Positions 24,816-32,920 of a stretch of 52,231 nucleotides of DNA are shown piece by piece. The notes under the pieces were generated by a model. That model searched no databases. It saw nothing but the letters and a program-made list of their open reading frames with translations, and was not told the origin of the DNA. This DNA comes from Acidobacteria bacterium Ga0077553 (lineage in GTDB: Bacteria > Acidobacteriota > Terriglobia > Bryobacterales > Bryobacteraceae): the NCBI GenBank assembly GCA_001464575.1, contig LNFE01000260.1, positions 1 through 52,231 of the forward strand. The letters run 5' to 3'. Numbering within the stretch: the stretch's first letter is position 1; the number at the start of each line of letters is the position of its first letter. The translations under genes and the position numbers were made by a program.

Positions 24816-25749
24816 TCCCTTCTGGGGTCTCCCATGCGGCCACCAACTGCTGGCCGCCCGCGAGACTGACGAAACCACCCACGCCCATCGATTCGCCGCC
24901 GATGATCACCTCTCCTCCCCGGGTCCAGCCGTAGACCGGCTTGCCCGTCGGCCCAATGGCTAAAGCGGGATCCTTTCCATCGCCTAGTAAGCTGGCCGAG
25001 TGAATCTGCCCATCCCGCCGCCAAACCGGCACCGGCCCCGCCGGCCCTAGAGCCAGTCCACCGCCGTCCATCGGGCAAGCGTTGAGCTTCCAGGTTTCCT
25101 CTCCCAGCTTGGCCGCTTTAAACGTCGCGCCTTGATCCGTGGAGGTTGCCAGGTACATATCCCGGGCCCCTCCCAGCCAGTTTCGGAACATCACATGGAT
25201 CTGCCCCCTGGCGTCGATCGCCACCGACGGATGGCAGCACTCACAGACGTTGCCGTCCGGCGAGGCGTACACCAACCCGTTGGCGGACCACGACGCCCCG
25301 CCATCGGTGGACTTCGCGCCGTAGACCTTCATTCCTGGCGTCCGCAGATCCAACCACGCCGCGAAAAGCTCACCGTTGGGGCCCACCGCCATTCCGTGCA
25401 GGCCTTCCCGCGCGGATTTGGCAACGTCGTTCACCGCCACGCCCGCTCTCCACGACCGGCCGCGATCCATCGACCGCCACACTTGCAACGTGCCGTCCGC
25501 GATGGCGCTGACGGCAATGCGTTCTCCCCTCACCACCACGCGCGGACCCCGATGGCGCCCGACCATAAATGAGCCTTCGGCCACCGGCACCGGTGCGCCG
25601 AAGGAATCGCCGCCGTCCTTCGAGACGGCTACCAGCAACCGCTTTCCATCGCCGTAAGCGAGAGCGACGGTGGCGCCGTCGGCCGCTAACTGCGGCTGCT
25701 TTCCTCCCGGAATCAGCGGGAGGAAAGCGAGGGCGAGAAGGGCAAGCAT
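24784..25749 (-). CDS. Sialidase-like (BNR-repeat) exported beta-propeller protein
   Basis: A 321-residue protein with a short hydrophobic leader (MLALLALAFLPLIPGG). Several Asp-box-like turns are visible: SKDGGDSFGAP, SMDRGRSWRAG, STDGGASWSAN, STDQGATFKAA. These S-x-D-x-G-x-x-W repeats mark the six-bladed sialidase fold. The unusual segment VCECCHPSVAID contains three Cys in four residues and is a recurring mark of a bacterial group called exo-alpha-sialidase by annotation; its role is unknown. The Arg triad and nucleophile Tyr of true sialidases cannot be confirmed, so glycosidase activity is doubtful. It follows the pirin gene by 9 bases on the same strand and may be co-transcribed with it; its end overlaps the convergent adaptor gene. 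Confidence 0.85.
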   Translation of the reverse strand: MLALLALAFLPLIPGGKQPQLAADGATVALAYGDGKRLLVAVSKDGGDSFGAPVPVAEGSFMVGRHRGPRVVVRGERIAVSAIADGTLQVWRSMDRGRSWRAGVAVNDVAKSAREGLHGMAVGPNGELFAAWLDLRTPGMKVYGAKSTDGGASWSANGLVYASPDGNVCECCHPSVAIDARGQIHVMFRNWLGGARDMYLATSTDQGATFKAAKLGEETWKLNACPMDGGGLALGPAGPVPVWRRDGQIHSASLLGDGKDPALAIGPTGKPVYGWTRGGEVIIGGESMGVGGFVSLAGGQQLVAAWETPEGIKVQRLRRAP

Positions 25750-25758
25750 GGCTTCAGT

Positions 25759-26457
25759 TTATGCCAGATCGAAGAGCAGCAAGTCGGTCTCGGCGGTAGC
25801 TGTCAGCGTCAGTGCGGTCTCTTCGGAGAGGGCCGCCCCATCGCCCGTTACCAGCATCTTGCCGTTCAGGTCCAGCGCCCCGGCGCCAATCTGCACCCAC
25901 GCATGGCGGCCCGCGGCCAGCTCATACTGCACGGTATCCCCGGCGGCCAGCTTGCTCACGAACACCTTTGCGTCCGCGGCGATCGGGCTCGACCCGTTTT
26001 CGCCCGTGGGCGATGCCACCACGCGCAGTTGCCCGGCCACCTCCGCGGGCGGAATGCGCAAGTCCTCGTGCCGCGGCGCAATGCCTAACTCATTCGGCTC
26101 AATCCAGATCTGCAGCAGATGCAGCGGCTCGGTCGAAGAAGCATTGAACTCGCTGTGCAAGACGCCCTTGCCGGCGCTCATCCGCTGCACGTCGCCGGCG
26201 GAGAGCGTCGAGCGGCCGCCGGTGGAGTCCTCATGGGCCAGCGCTCCGGAAAGCACCCACGTGATAATCTCCATGTCCCGATGCCCATGCCGCCCAAAGC
26301 CGCTGCCGGGCGCCACCGTGTCGTCGTTGATCACGCGCAGGCTGCGGAAACCCATGTGCCGCGGATCATAATACTGGCCAAACGAAAAGGAATGCTTGGC
26401 GTTCAGCCAACCGATTTTGGTCGTGCCGCGCTCGGCGGCGGGTCTAACGGTAATCAT
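25759..26457 (-). CDS. Pirin family protein
   Basis: A bicupin pirin of about 232 residues. The start was set at the ATG at 26457 (MITVRPAAERG), because AGGAGG lies 6 bases before it; a GTG two codons upstream falls in that spacer. Metal ligands are visible: two His in GFGRHGHRDMEIITW, and His and Glu in GVLHSEFNAS, the four-ligand set that binds iron in pirins such as YhhW, which oxidises quercetin. The second cupin half is shorter and lacks ligands, as in the family. It is preceded, after a 46-base gap, by a MarR regulator gene, with a palindromic operator in that gap, and followed by the sialidase-like gene 9 bases on. Likely a cytosolic redox-responsive protein or dioxygenase under MarR control. 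Confidence 0.95.
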   Translation of the reverse strand: MITVRPAAERGTTKIGWLNAKHSFSFGQYYDPRHMGFRSLRVINDDTVAPGSGFGRHGHRDMEIITWVLSGALAHEDSTGGRSTLSAGDVQRMSAGKGVLHSEFNASSTEPLHLLQIWIEPNELGIAPRHEDLRIPPAEVAGQLRVVASPTGENGSSPIAADAKVFVSKLAAGDTVQYELAAGRHAWVQIGAGALDLNGKMLVTGDGAALSEETALTLTATAETDLLLFDLA

Positions 26458-26475
26458 ATTCACCCTCCTGAGGAA

Positions 26476-26500
26476 AGTCGTTATAACAACTAAATAACGA
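26476..26500 (-). promoter_or_regulatory. MarR-type operator between MarR and pirin genes
   Basis: AGTCGTTATAACAACT at 26476-26491 is a 16-base palindrome with one mismatch, centred on the perfect GTTATAAC. The same stretch also forms a second, wider repeat: GTCGTTAT (26477-26484) pairs exactly with ATAACGAC (26493-26500). The size and A/T core suit a dimeric MarR winged-helix protein. It begins 19 bases upstream of the pirin start and probably overlaps its promoter. Confidence 0.65.
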
Positions 26501-26503
26501 CCC

Positions 26504-26926
26504 TCATGAGATGCTCAGCCGGCCTAAAAGATTCATCAGCCGGTCCAGCTGCGCGGGGGTCAACCCGCTCATCGCCCCTTCCGCCGCTGCCGTCACCGGG
26601 GCGTCCAACTGCGCCAGCAGCTTTTTGCCGGCGGCGGTAATCCGCGCCGTCACCACCCGCCGGTCGGCCGCCGAGCGGCTCCGTTCCACCCAGCCTTGCT
26701 TCTCGAGCCGGTCGAGAAGCCGCGTCATATCCGCCTCCCGGTGGATCATGTCGCCGGCGATTTCGCCGCAGGGCCGGCCTTCCGCTCCGGCCCCGCGCAA
26801 AATCCGCAGCACGTTGTACTGCGTGTGAGTCAATCCAAACGGCTTAAGCGCCGCCTCCACCCCGGTCATCAGACGGCCCGCCGTCCGTTGCAGTTGGAGA
26901 AACGCCGCTTCCGCCGCTGAGTACAT
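26504..26926 (-). CDS. MarR family transcriptional regulator
   Basis: A 140-residue winged-helix protein. The dimerising N-terminal helix (FLQLQRTAGRLMTGVEAAL) leads to GLTHTQYNVLRILRGAG, the usual MarR entry helix, then the recognition region CGEIAGDMIHREADMTRLLDRLEKQGWVER and the wing RSAADRRVVTARITAAG. The last helices (GLTPAQLDRLMNLLGRL) complete the dimer interface. One Cys lies at the start of the reading helix region and might act as a redox switch, though this is guesswork. The gene is 16 bases after the PEP-CTERM gene and upstream of pirin with a palindrome in between, so repression of the pirin gene is the simplest model. MarR-pirin pairs are often redox- or phenolic-responsive. Confidence 0.95.
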   Translation of the reverse strand: MYSAAEAAFLQLQRTAGRLMTGVEAALKPFGLTHTQYNVLRILRGAGAEGRPCGEIAGDMIHREADMTRLLDRLEKQGWVERSRSAADRRVVTARITAAGKKLLAQLDAPVTAAAEGAMSGLTPAQLDRLMNLLGRLSIS

Positions 26927-26942
26927 TACCCCAGCATAGTCA

Positions 26943-27659
26943 CTACGCGCGCCGCCGGCGGCCCCATGCGGCCAACCCGAGCAGCGCCGCGCCGGTCAGC
27001 GCTAGCGTCGCCGGCTCCGGAACGTTGTTGCTGGTCACGGCAAGATTGGTGATCGTCAGGGTCGGGTCCAAAGCGATGGACGGAATGAGCTGCCTGCTGG
27101 TGAGCGAAATCGCCCCGAAGCTCAAGCTGTTCGCCGATTCCGACAAGTTGATGCTCACCGAGTTCGAACCGTTCGCCGGAAGAATGGTTGGGCAGCTTTC
27201 GATTTCCAGAAAGCAGAACTCCTGAATAGGCGGATTCACCTGCTGCAGAACGGTGAGATCGCCGTTGTGCACGTAGAACAGCGCGCCCGCTGCGCCTTCC
27301 TCAAAAAAACCCGACCAGTTGAAGCTCAGTGTCGTGCCGGGCGTCGTCGTGAACCCGGTCAGCAATACGGCAGAACCCTCGGTTGGGAAAGCCATCTCAG
27401 TTCCGAAAAATCCCGCTAGATCGTAGTTGATGTAGTTCGAAAGCGTGCTGATATCCACGACGGCATTGGGATCTTTGCTCGGGGTCGAGGCCGAGAACAC
27501 CCCTCCGGCAATGCCGGCGTTGCCGCAGGAAGAAGCCGATCCACCCGAGACGCCGGAAATCGGAAAAGTGGGGTAAGTTTGGTCCGGGCACGACACAAAG
27601 GTCGCAAACGCCGAGGAGGAAACGACAAGGAGCGTTCCGAGGAGAGAGAGAATCCGCAT
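26943..27659 (-). CDS. PEP-CTERM sorting domain-containing protein
   Basis: A 238-residue exported protein. It has a signal peptide (MRILSLLGTLLVVSSSAFA) and ends in a complete PEP-CTERM signal: VPEPATLALTGAALLGLAAW followed by a basic tail GRRRRA. Such tails direct proteins to an exosortase (EpsH/XrtA type) for processing and surface delivery. The middle is Ser/Thr/Gly-rich with four Cys, two near the start (VSCPD, SSCGN) and two in EFCFLEIESCP, and strands such as TTLSFNWSGFFEEG and SNSLSFGAISLTSRQ that suggest a single jelly-roll-like sandwich. No enzyme motif is seen. No exosortase gene lies in the window. It is placed between the serine hydrolase and MarR genes on the same strand. Confidence 0.92.
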   Translation of the reverse strand: MRILSLLGTLLVVSSSAFATFVSCPDQTYPTFPISGVSGGSASSCGNAGIAGGVFSASTPSKDPNAVVDISTLSNYINYDLAGFFGTEMAFPTEGSAVLLTGFTTTPGTTLSFNWSGFFEEGAAGALFYVHNGDLTVLQQVNPPIQEFCFLEIESCPTILPANGSNSVSINLSESANSLSFGAISLTSRQLIPSIALDPTLTITNLAVTSNNVPEPATLALTGAALLGLAAWGRRRRA

Positions 27660-27702
27660 AGGGTATTCAGTGTAGTACTTTCGTACTCACCATGGAAGTC
27701 CC

Positions 27703-28857
27703 CTATTCCAGTACGGCACTATTCGCCATTTGCATGTAGGCATACTTCGCCTCCGCTGGCGCCCCGGTCAACTGTGTGAGGAACACTCCCACCGTCTTCC
27801 GTGCCGGATCTACCCATCCGTGGGTCGAAAACGCGCCACCGTGGCCGAAGGTTCCCTTCGACAATAAGTGGAGTTCCCCGCGTGGGTCATCGATCACCTC
27901 CCACGTCAATCCGAAGGCCGTATGCGGCATATGGCCGGCCCTGAGGTCCCCGGTCTGCTTGCTGCTCATCAACTGAATTGACGCCTTGGAGAGAATCCGC
28001 CGGTCGCCGTTCAGCAGCGCCTGATAGAACTTGGCCAGGTCTTCCGCCGTCGAGTACAGGCCGAACTCGGGCGCCGGATAGATCGCTTTGGGCCGCGCCT
28101 CGGCGGATAGGCCGCCCAGAATGGTTGCGTCGGCGCGCTCGAGCCCAGTCGCCGTCTTTTTATAGACGATCGCCAAGCGGTCCTTCTTCGCCTCCGGCAG
28201 GAAGAAGTGGCTGTCCTTCATACCCAGCGGCTGAAAGATCCGCGCCTCAAGGAACTTCTCGTAGGGCATCCCGCTGACGACCTCAATGATTCGTCCCAGC
28301 GTGGCAATTCCGGCGTTGGAGTAGCTCCACTTTGCGCCCGGCTCAAAATCGAGCGGCTGCTGCGAATAAACGAGTACCGCGTCGGCCAGGGTCCGGTCCA
28401 TCTTCGTATACAGCTCCCCTAAACCTGCGGGCGGGGCGCTATGCACGCCGCTCGTGTGCGTCATCAAATCGTGAATCGTGATCACGCGGGTGGGCTTCTT
28501 TAAGACCCCATCCACCAGCACCATTTGCCCGCGGAACTCCGGCAGATGTTTCTCCACCGGGTCGCTCACCGACAGGCGGCCCGCCTCTGCCAGCATCAGA
28601 ATCGCCGTACCCGTGAACGGCTTGGTCATCGACATGATCTGGAAGATGGAATCCTTCCGCATCGGTTTCTTGTTCTCGATGTCCTGCCAGCCCACGGCTT
28701 CGAAGTGAACCAGCTCTCCCTTTTGTTGGAACAGCGTCACGGTGCCGGCGATCCGCTGCTGATCCACCAGCTCCTTCATCCGGCCCGCTATTTTCGCCAG
28801 TTGGGCCGAATCGGCTGCCCAAGTCAAACTCGCGACAAGAAATACAAGAAAACGCAT
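27703..28857 (-). CDS. Serine hydrolase of the beta-lactamase class C / penicillin-binding-protein family
   Basis: A 384-residue exported enzyme, starting at the ATG at 28857, which gives a good signal peptide (MRFLVFLVASLTWAAD). The serine-hydrolase motifs are visible: S-x-x-K in IMSMTKPFTG, Tyr-Ser-Asn in WSYSNAGIATLG, and the third box as GHGGAFST, where HGG stands for the KTG of lactamases. This HGG-type group includes esterases and D-amino-acid peptidases such as EstB. The protein keeps normal family length. It starts 95 bases from the divergent EF-G-like gene and is 43 bases upstream of the PEP-CTERM gene. Substrate unknown; the periplasm is the likely site. Confidence 0.93.
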   Translation of the reverse strand: MRFLVFLVASLTWAADSAQLAKIAGRMKELVDQQRIAGTVTLFQQKGELVHFEAVGWQDIENKKPMRKDSIFQIMSMTKPFTGTAILMLAEAGRLSVSDPVEKHLPEFRGQMVLVDGVLKKPTRVITIHDLMTHTSGVHSAPPAGLGELYTKMDRTLADAVLVYSQQPLDFEPGAKWSYSNAGIATLGRIIEVVSGMPYEKFLEARIFQPLGMKDSHFFLPEAKKDRLAIVYKKTATGLERADATILGGLSAEARPKAIYPAPEFGLYSTAEDLAKFYQALLNGDRRILSKASIQLMSSKQTGDLRAGHMPHTAFGLTWEVIDDPRGELHLLSKGTFGHGGAFSTHGWVDPARKTVGVFLTQLTGAPAEAKYAYMQMANSAVLE

Positions 28858-28951
28858 GATGGACGAGTATAGAGCAATCTCATTTGCCCATCCAATGCCG
28901 CGCCGCACCCCCTTCCCGCCGCGTGACAGAAGTGTTACTGTCGCGATCACT

Positions 28952-31051
28952 ATGAAGGTCTACTCAGGAACTGAACTGCGCAACGTAGCACTGGTCGGCC
29001 ACCTGCACGCCGGCAAAACCCAACTCGCTGCCGCCCTCCTCTATACCGCCGGCGCGCTCAGCCGTCTCACCAAGGTCGACGATGGCGCCGCCCCCACCGA
29101 CTTCGACGACGAAGAACGCGCCCGCAAGCTATCCATCCAGGCCGCTCTCGCCGTCCTCGAATGGAACAAGCATAAGGTCAACCTGCTCGATACCCCCGGC
29201 TTCCACATGTTCCTCCATGAAGCCCAAGGGGCTCTCGTCGCGGCGGACTCCGCCGTGGTCGTCGTCGACGGGGTCGCGGGCGTCGAGGTCCAAACCGAAA
29301 AGACCTGGAATCTCTGCGCCGCCCGCCAACTCCCCTGCGCCTTTTTTGTCAACAAACTCGACCGGGATCGCGCCTCGTTTTCTGAAGCCCTCGACAGCAT
29401 CCACAAGGCGTTCGGCCGCCTCGCCGTCCCCATCCATCTCCCCATTGGCGACGAGCGCGAGTTCTCCGGCCTTGTCGACCTGATCACCATGAAGGCCTAC
29501 TCCTGCCGCGCCGATGGTGATGGCAAAGGCCGGGAGATCTCCATTCCGCCCTATCTGGCCAAGGAGGCAAAGGCCGCCCATGAAGTTCTGGTCGAAATGG
29601 TGGCCGAGGGCAATGACGAACTCCTCGACGAATTTTTCCGGGAAGGCACCCTGCCTATCCCCCACATCGTCGACGGCCTCCGGCAGGCCTTTCGCGAACG
29701 CCGGTTGTTCCCTGTTCTGGCCGGTTCCGCCCTGCATAACATCGGTACCGCTAAGCTTCTCGACTTCCTGGTCGACATCGCGCCCTCTCCCGTTGAGCAG
29801 ACTACCGTCGCAGGCTCTTGGGACCAGCAGCCCGTCTCCCGGAAGATCAGCGACGAAGAGCCAGTCTCCGTATTCGTGTTCAAAACCTTTGCCGATCCCT
29901 TCGCCGGCCGCATCTCCTACTTCCGGGTCGTCTCCGGAGTCCTCAAGGCGGACACTCATCTGATCAACGGTCTCACGCAGGCCGACGAACGGTTCGCCGC
30001 CATCGGGGCCCCCATCGGCAAGGCGATCACGCCCATTTCCGAGCTGCGGGCGGGCGACCTCGGCGCCGTCGCCAAGCTCAAAGAGACGCTTACCGGGCAT
30101 ACGCTCTTTGAAAAGACGCACCCCATCCTCTACCCGCCCGTCACCTTCCCCGAACCCTCCATCGCCTACGCGATCGAAGCCAAGTCCCGCAACGACGAAG
30201 ATAAAATCGGCGTCGCCATGCACAAGATCATGGAGGAAGATCCCTGTCTCCGGTTCGATCGGGATCCCCAGACCAAAGAGTTCCTCCTCCACGGCAACGG
30301 GCAAAATCACATCGACGTGACGGTGGCCAAGCTGCAGCATCGCTACCACATCAACGTCGTCCTGCACGCTCCCAAGGTGCCCTACCGCGAAACCATCCGC
30401 ACCCCGGCCGCCGTCCAAGGCCGTCACAAAAAGCAGACCGGCGGCCACGGTCAGTTCGGCGACTGCTGGGTCCGCTTCGAGGCCCTGCCCCGCGGCGCCG
30501 GCTTTGCCTTCGCCAACGAAACTTTCGGCGGGTCGGTTCCCCGGCAGTACATTCCGGCGATCGAAAAGGGTATCGTCGAAGCGGCGTCCCGCGGCCCTTT
30601 GGCTGGTTTCCCCCTCGTCGATTTCCGGGCGGTGGTCTATGACGGCTCCTATCACGATGTCGACAGTTCGGAAATGGCTTTCAAACAAGCCGCCCGCAAA
30701 GCCTTCCGGGCCGCTATGGAGGTCGCCAAGCCCGCTCTGCTGGAGCCGCTCATGCGCGTTGAGATCCAGGCGCCGATCGACTATGCCGGCGATCTGATCT
30801 CCGATTGCAATGGCCGCCGCGGCCGGGTCACGGGGATGGAGACCCGCGAAGGCACCCAGATCATCCGCGCTCTCGTCCCGATGGCGGAAATGCTGACCTA
30901 TCAGAATGACCTCACGGCCAAGACGCAGGGCCGGGGGGCGTACTCGATGGAGTTCGATCATTATGATTTCCTTCCGGCTCAGCAGGCCGAAAAGATCGTT
31001 GCCGCCGCCCGCGCGGCCGGGGTGCACGCCCACGAGGAAGACTCGGACTAA
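28952..31051 (+). CDS. Elongation factor G-like translational GTPase with altered G3 motif
   Basis: A 699-residue EF-G homologue with all five domains. The start at 28952 gives MKVYSGTELRNVALVG, where homology begins. The P-loop is G16-HLHA-G21-K22-T23, switch I resembles DFDDEERARKLSI, the base-reading motif is NKLDRD, and GSALHNIG fits G5. The G3 motif reads DTPGF, with Phe at residue 84 where EF-G and EF-Tu have the catalytic His of DTPGH. Domain IV (YHDVDSSEMAFKQAARKAF) and the ending (HYDFLPAQQAEKIV) are normal. The change is like that of the second EF-G group (Thermus EF-G-2 has Tyr there), so this is probably a specialised accessory factor, not the main fusA, which should sit in the str operon. 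No ribosomal genes are near. No clear ribosome site is seen. Confidence 0.93.
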   Translation: MKVYSGTELRNVALVGHLHAGKTQLAAALLYTAGALSRLTKVDDGAAPTDFDDEERARKLSIQAALAVLEWNKHKVNLLDTPGFHMFLHEAQGALVAADSAVVVVDGVAGVEVQTEKTWNLCAARQLPCAFFVNKLDRDRASFSEALDSIHKAFGRLAVPIHLPIGDEREFSGLVDLITMKAYSCRADGDGKGREISIPPYLAKEAKAAHEVLVEMVAEGNDELLDEFFREGTLPIPHIVDGLRQAFRERRLFPVLAGSALHNIGTAKLLDFLVDIAPSPVEQTTVAGSWDQQPVSRKISDEEPVSVFVFKTFADPFAGRISYFRVVSGVLKADTHLINGLTQADERFAAIGAPIGKAITPISELRAGDLGAVAKLKETLTGHTLFEKTHPILYPPVTFPEPSIAYAIEAKSRNDEDKIGVAMHKIMEEDPCLRFDRDPQTKEFLLHGNGQNHIDVTVAKLQHRYHINVVLHAPKVPYRETIRTPAAVQGRHKKQTGGHGQFGDCWVRFEALPRGAGFAFANETFGGSVPRQYIPAIEKGIVEAASRGPLAGFPLVDFRAVVYDGSYHDVDSSEMAFKQAARKAFRAAMEVAKPALLEPLMRVEIQAPIDYAGDLISDCNGRRGRVTGMETREGTQIIRALVPMAEMLTYQNDLTAKTQGRGAYSMEFDHYDFLPAQQAEKIVAAARAAGVHAHEEDSD

Positions 31052-31174
31052 TGTTTAGTACCGATCCGGCCGATCAGTAGTACTAGGTTTGCCGGGTTGC
31101 CCCCCTGATTCCAAAAATAGTAGAGTAATGGGGTTGCCATGTAGCCCTAATTCCAACTCCGGAATGGAGAATGA

Positions 31175-32884
31175 ATGCGCTTCTTCCTAAAGACGCTTTC
31201 CACGAGCACCCTGGCGTGGGCCTTAAGTGGTTGGGCCTTGAGCCTGCCCGTAGTTCACGCGCAGCCCCTCTCGTTTGCCGCCCGGGCCGCCGCCGCCGAA
31301 ACTGATGACGGCAAAGTGCCCGATGTCTCGACCGGCGCCATCCCCACCGTGGTTCCCCCGTTGGTCAACCAGCCGTTTCCGGCCAAGCCGACCCGCAAAG
31401 ATGAGCGCATGAGCCGGGCAGAGGTCATGTTCGAAGAAGGGCGCAAGCTGTATCAGGCTGGCAACGTGGCTGACGCGCGGAAGCTGTTCGACGAGGCTCT
31501 GGATCTGGTCTTGAATTCGAAAGCCGATCCGGTGGATCGGGCTCACTTCGATAAGCGCTTTGAAGAACTAGTCGCGAAAATTCACCGTTTGGACGTCGCC
31601 GGCTTGGGCGCCGGGGCTGCACCCGGCGAAGAAAATTTTGACAAGGCTCCCATTGACGACATTTTGAGCCTGACCTTTCCGATTGATCCGAAGATCAAGC
31701 CCATGGTGCGCGATGAAGTCGCCGCCACCGTCAGTCAACTGCCGCTCGAAGCTACCGATGCGGTACTGTCTTTTATTAACTACTTCTCAGGCGAGCGCGG
31801 CCGCGGCACCATTCGTGCGGGTCTCCGCCGGGCCGGCAAGTACAAGTCGATGATCTCCCGGATTCTCGATGAAGAAGGGATCCCGCAGGAGTTTATCTTC
31901 CTCGCCCAAGCCGAATCCGGCTTCCTGCCCCGCGCCGTCAGCTACATGAGCGCCGGCGGCATGTGGCAGTTCATTCGTGGCCGTGGCGCGGAGTACGGTC
32001 TCCGCCAGGACGCTTACGTCGATGAACGGTTCGATCCGGAGTTGGCCACCCGCGCCGCCGCCCGGCACTTGCGCGATCTCTACCATCAGTTTGGCGACTG
32101 GTACCTGGCGATCGCCGCTTACAACTGCGGCCCCGGCAACGTGGACCGCGCCGTCGAAAAGACGGGTTACGCCGATGTTTGGGAGTTGCGCAGCCGCGGC
32201 GTCCTGCCGCTTGAAACCTCCAACTACGTTCCCATCATTCTGGCCATGACCATCATGTCCAAGAATCCGAAGAACTACGGCCTCGACGACATTATTTACG
32301 AAGAGCCGCTGCAGTATGACACGGTGGAATTGAACGCCATGACCAGTCTGGCGCTGATTGCCGATCTCACGGGCCAACCGGTATCGGGCATCAAGGAACT
32401 GAATCCGGCGCTGCTCAAGGACGTGGCGCCGGCCGGTTACCGCCTGCACGTCCCCAAGGGCACCCTGCCCAGCTTGATGGCCGGGCTCGAACTTGTTCCG
32501 GAAAGCAAACGTTTGGCTTGGCGGGTGCATCGGGCCGAACCGGGCGAGGATATCGCCTCCGTTGCCCGGCAGTTCGGAACTACGCCGGCTAACCTGCTCG
32601 CGGTGAACGCTGATTTGAAGGAAGATCTGCACCCGGGTGCGCTCGTCGTAGTTCCCGGCGCTCCCCCGCCGGCGCCGCGCGCCGTCTCGGCATCTCGCGC
32701 CCGCCCCACGAAGTACGCCCGGGGCAAGGCGCCGGTGCGCCCGGCCGCCCGCTCGAACGCCCGCTCGGCTAGCTCCCGGGTCGTGCCAGCTGCCGCGGTC
32801 AAAACTACCGCCAAAACCACCGCCAAACCCGTCGGCCGGAAGGCCGTGACCACCATCGCGGGAAATCGTTCTCGTCGCGGATAA
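31175..32884 (+). CDS. Lytic transglycosylase (GH23, MltD-like) with LysM domain and basic tail
   Basis: A 569-residue exported murein enzyme. Signal peptide ends near SLPVVHAQP. A helical stretch with EEGRKLYQAGNVADARKLF resembles one TPR. The GH23 domain holds the catalytic Glu247 in AQAESGF, then AGGMWQFI and AYNCGPGNVDRA, the three signature blocks of soluble lytic transglycosylases. A region of LysM type follows (HRAEPGEDIASVARQFG, NPALLKDV, LHPGALVVVPG). The last ~75 residues are basic and low in complexity (Ala, Arg, Lys, Thr, Ser), unlike usual MltD. AATGGAGAATGA precedes the ATG, giving a GGAG ribosome site. It cleaves peptidoglycan between MurNAc and GlcNAc; the tail might bind anionic wall polymers. 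Confidence 0.93.
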   Translation: MRFFLKTLSTSTLAWALSGWALSLPVVHAQPLSFAARAAAAETDDGKVPDVSTGAIPTVVPPLVNQPFPAKPTRKDERMSRAEVMFEEGRKLYQAGNVADARKLFDEALDLVLNSKADPVDRAHFDKRFEELVAKIHRLDVAGLGAGAAPGEENFDKAPIDDILSLTFPIDPKIKPMVRDEVAATVSQLPLEATDAVLSFINYFSGERGRGTIRAGLRRAGKYKSMISRILDEEGIPQEFIFLAQAESGFLPRAVSYMSAGGMWQFIRGRGAEYGLRQDAYVDERFDPELATRAAARHLRDLYHQFGDWYLAIAAYNCGPGNVDRAVEKTGYADVWELRSRGVLPLETSNYVPIILAMTIMSKNPKNYGLDDIIYEEPLQYDTVELNAMTSLALIADLTGQPVSGIKELNPALLKDVAPAGYRLHVPKGTLPSLMAGLELVPESKRLAWRVHRAEPGEDIASVARQFGTTPANLLAVNADLKEDLHPGALVVVPGAPPPAPRAVSASRARPTKYARGKAPVRPAARSNARSASSRVVPAAAVKTTAKTTAKPVGRKAVTTIAGNRSRRG

Positions 32885-32920
32885 TTTCGGGGTATCATTC
32901 GGCTTGAATTCTCTGCGAGG

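Noticed and set aside
28924..28950. GACAG...CTGTC inverted repeat before the EF-G-like start
   Set aside because: Only 5-base arms with an 8-base loop; too short to separate from chance in this sequence.
29129..31033. 634-residue open frame on the minus strand
   Set aside because: Antisense of the EF-G-like gene, whose sense reading has all GTPase motifs.
31052..31174. GGGTTGCC occurring twice upstream of the transglycosylase
   Set aside because: Two copies of 8 bases in a GC-rich leader are not enough to call a regulatory repeat; no stable riboswitch-like fold was seen.
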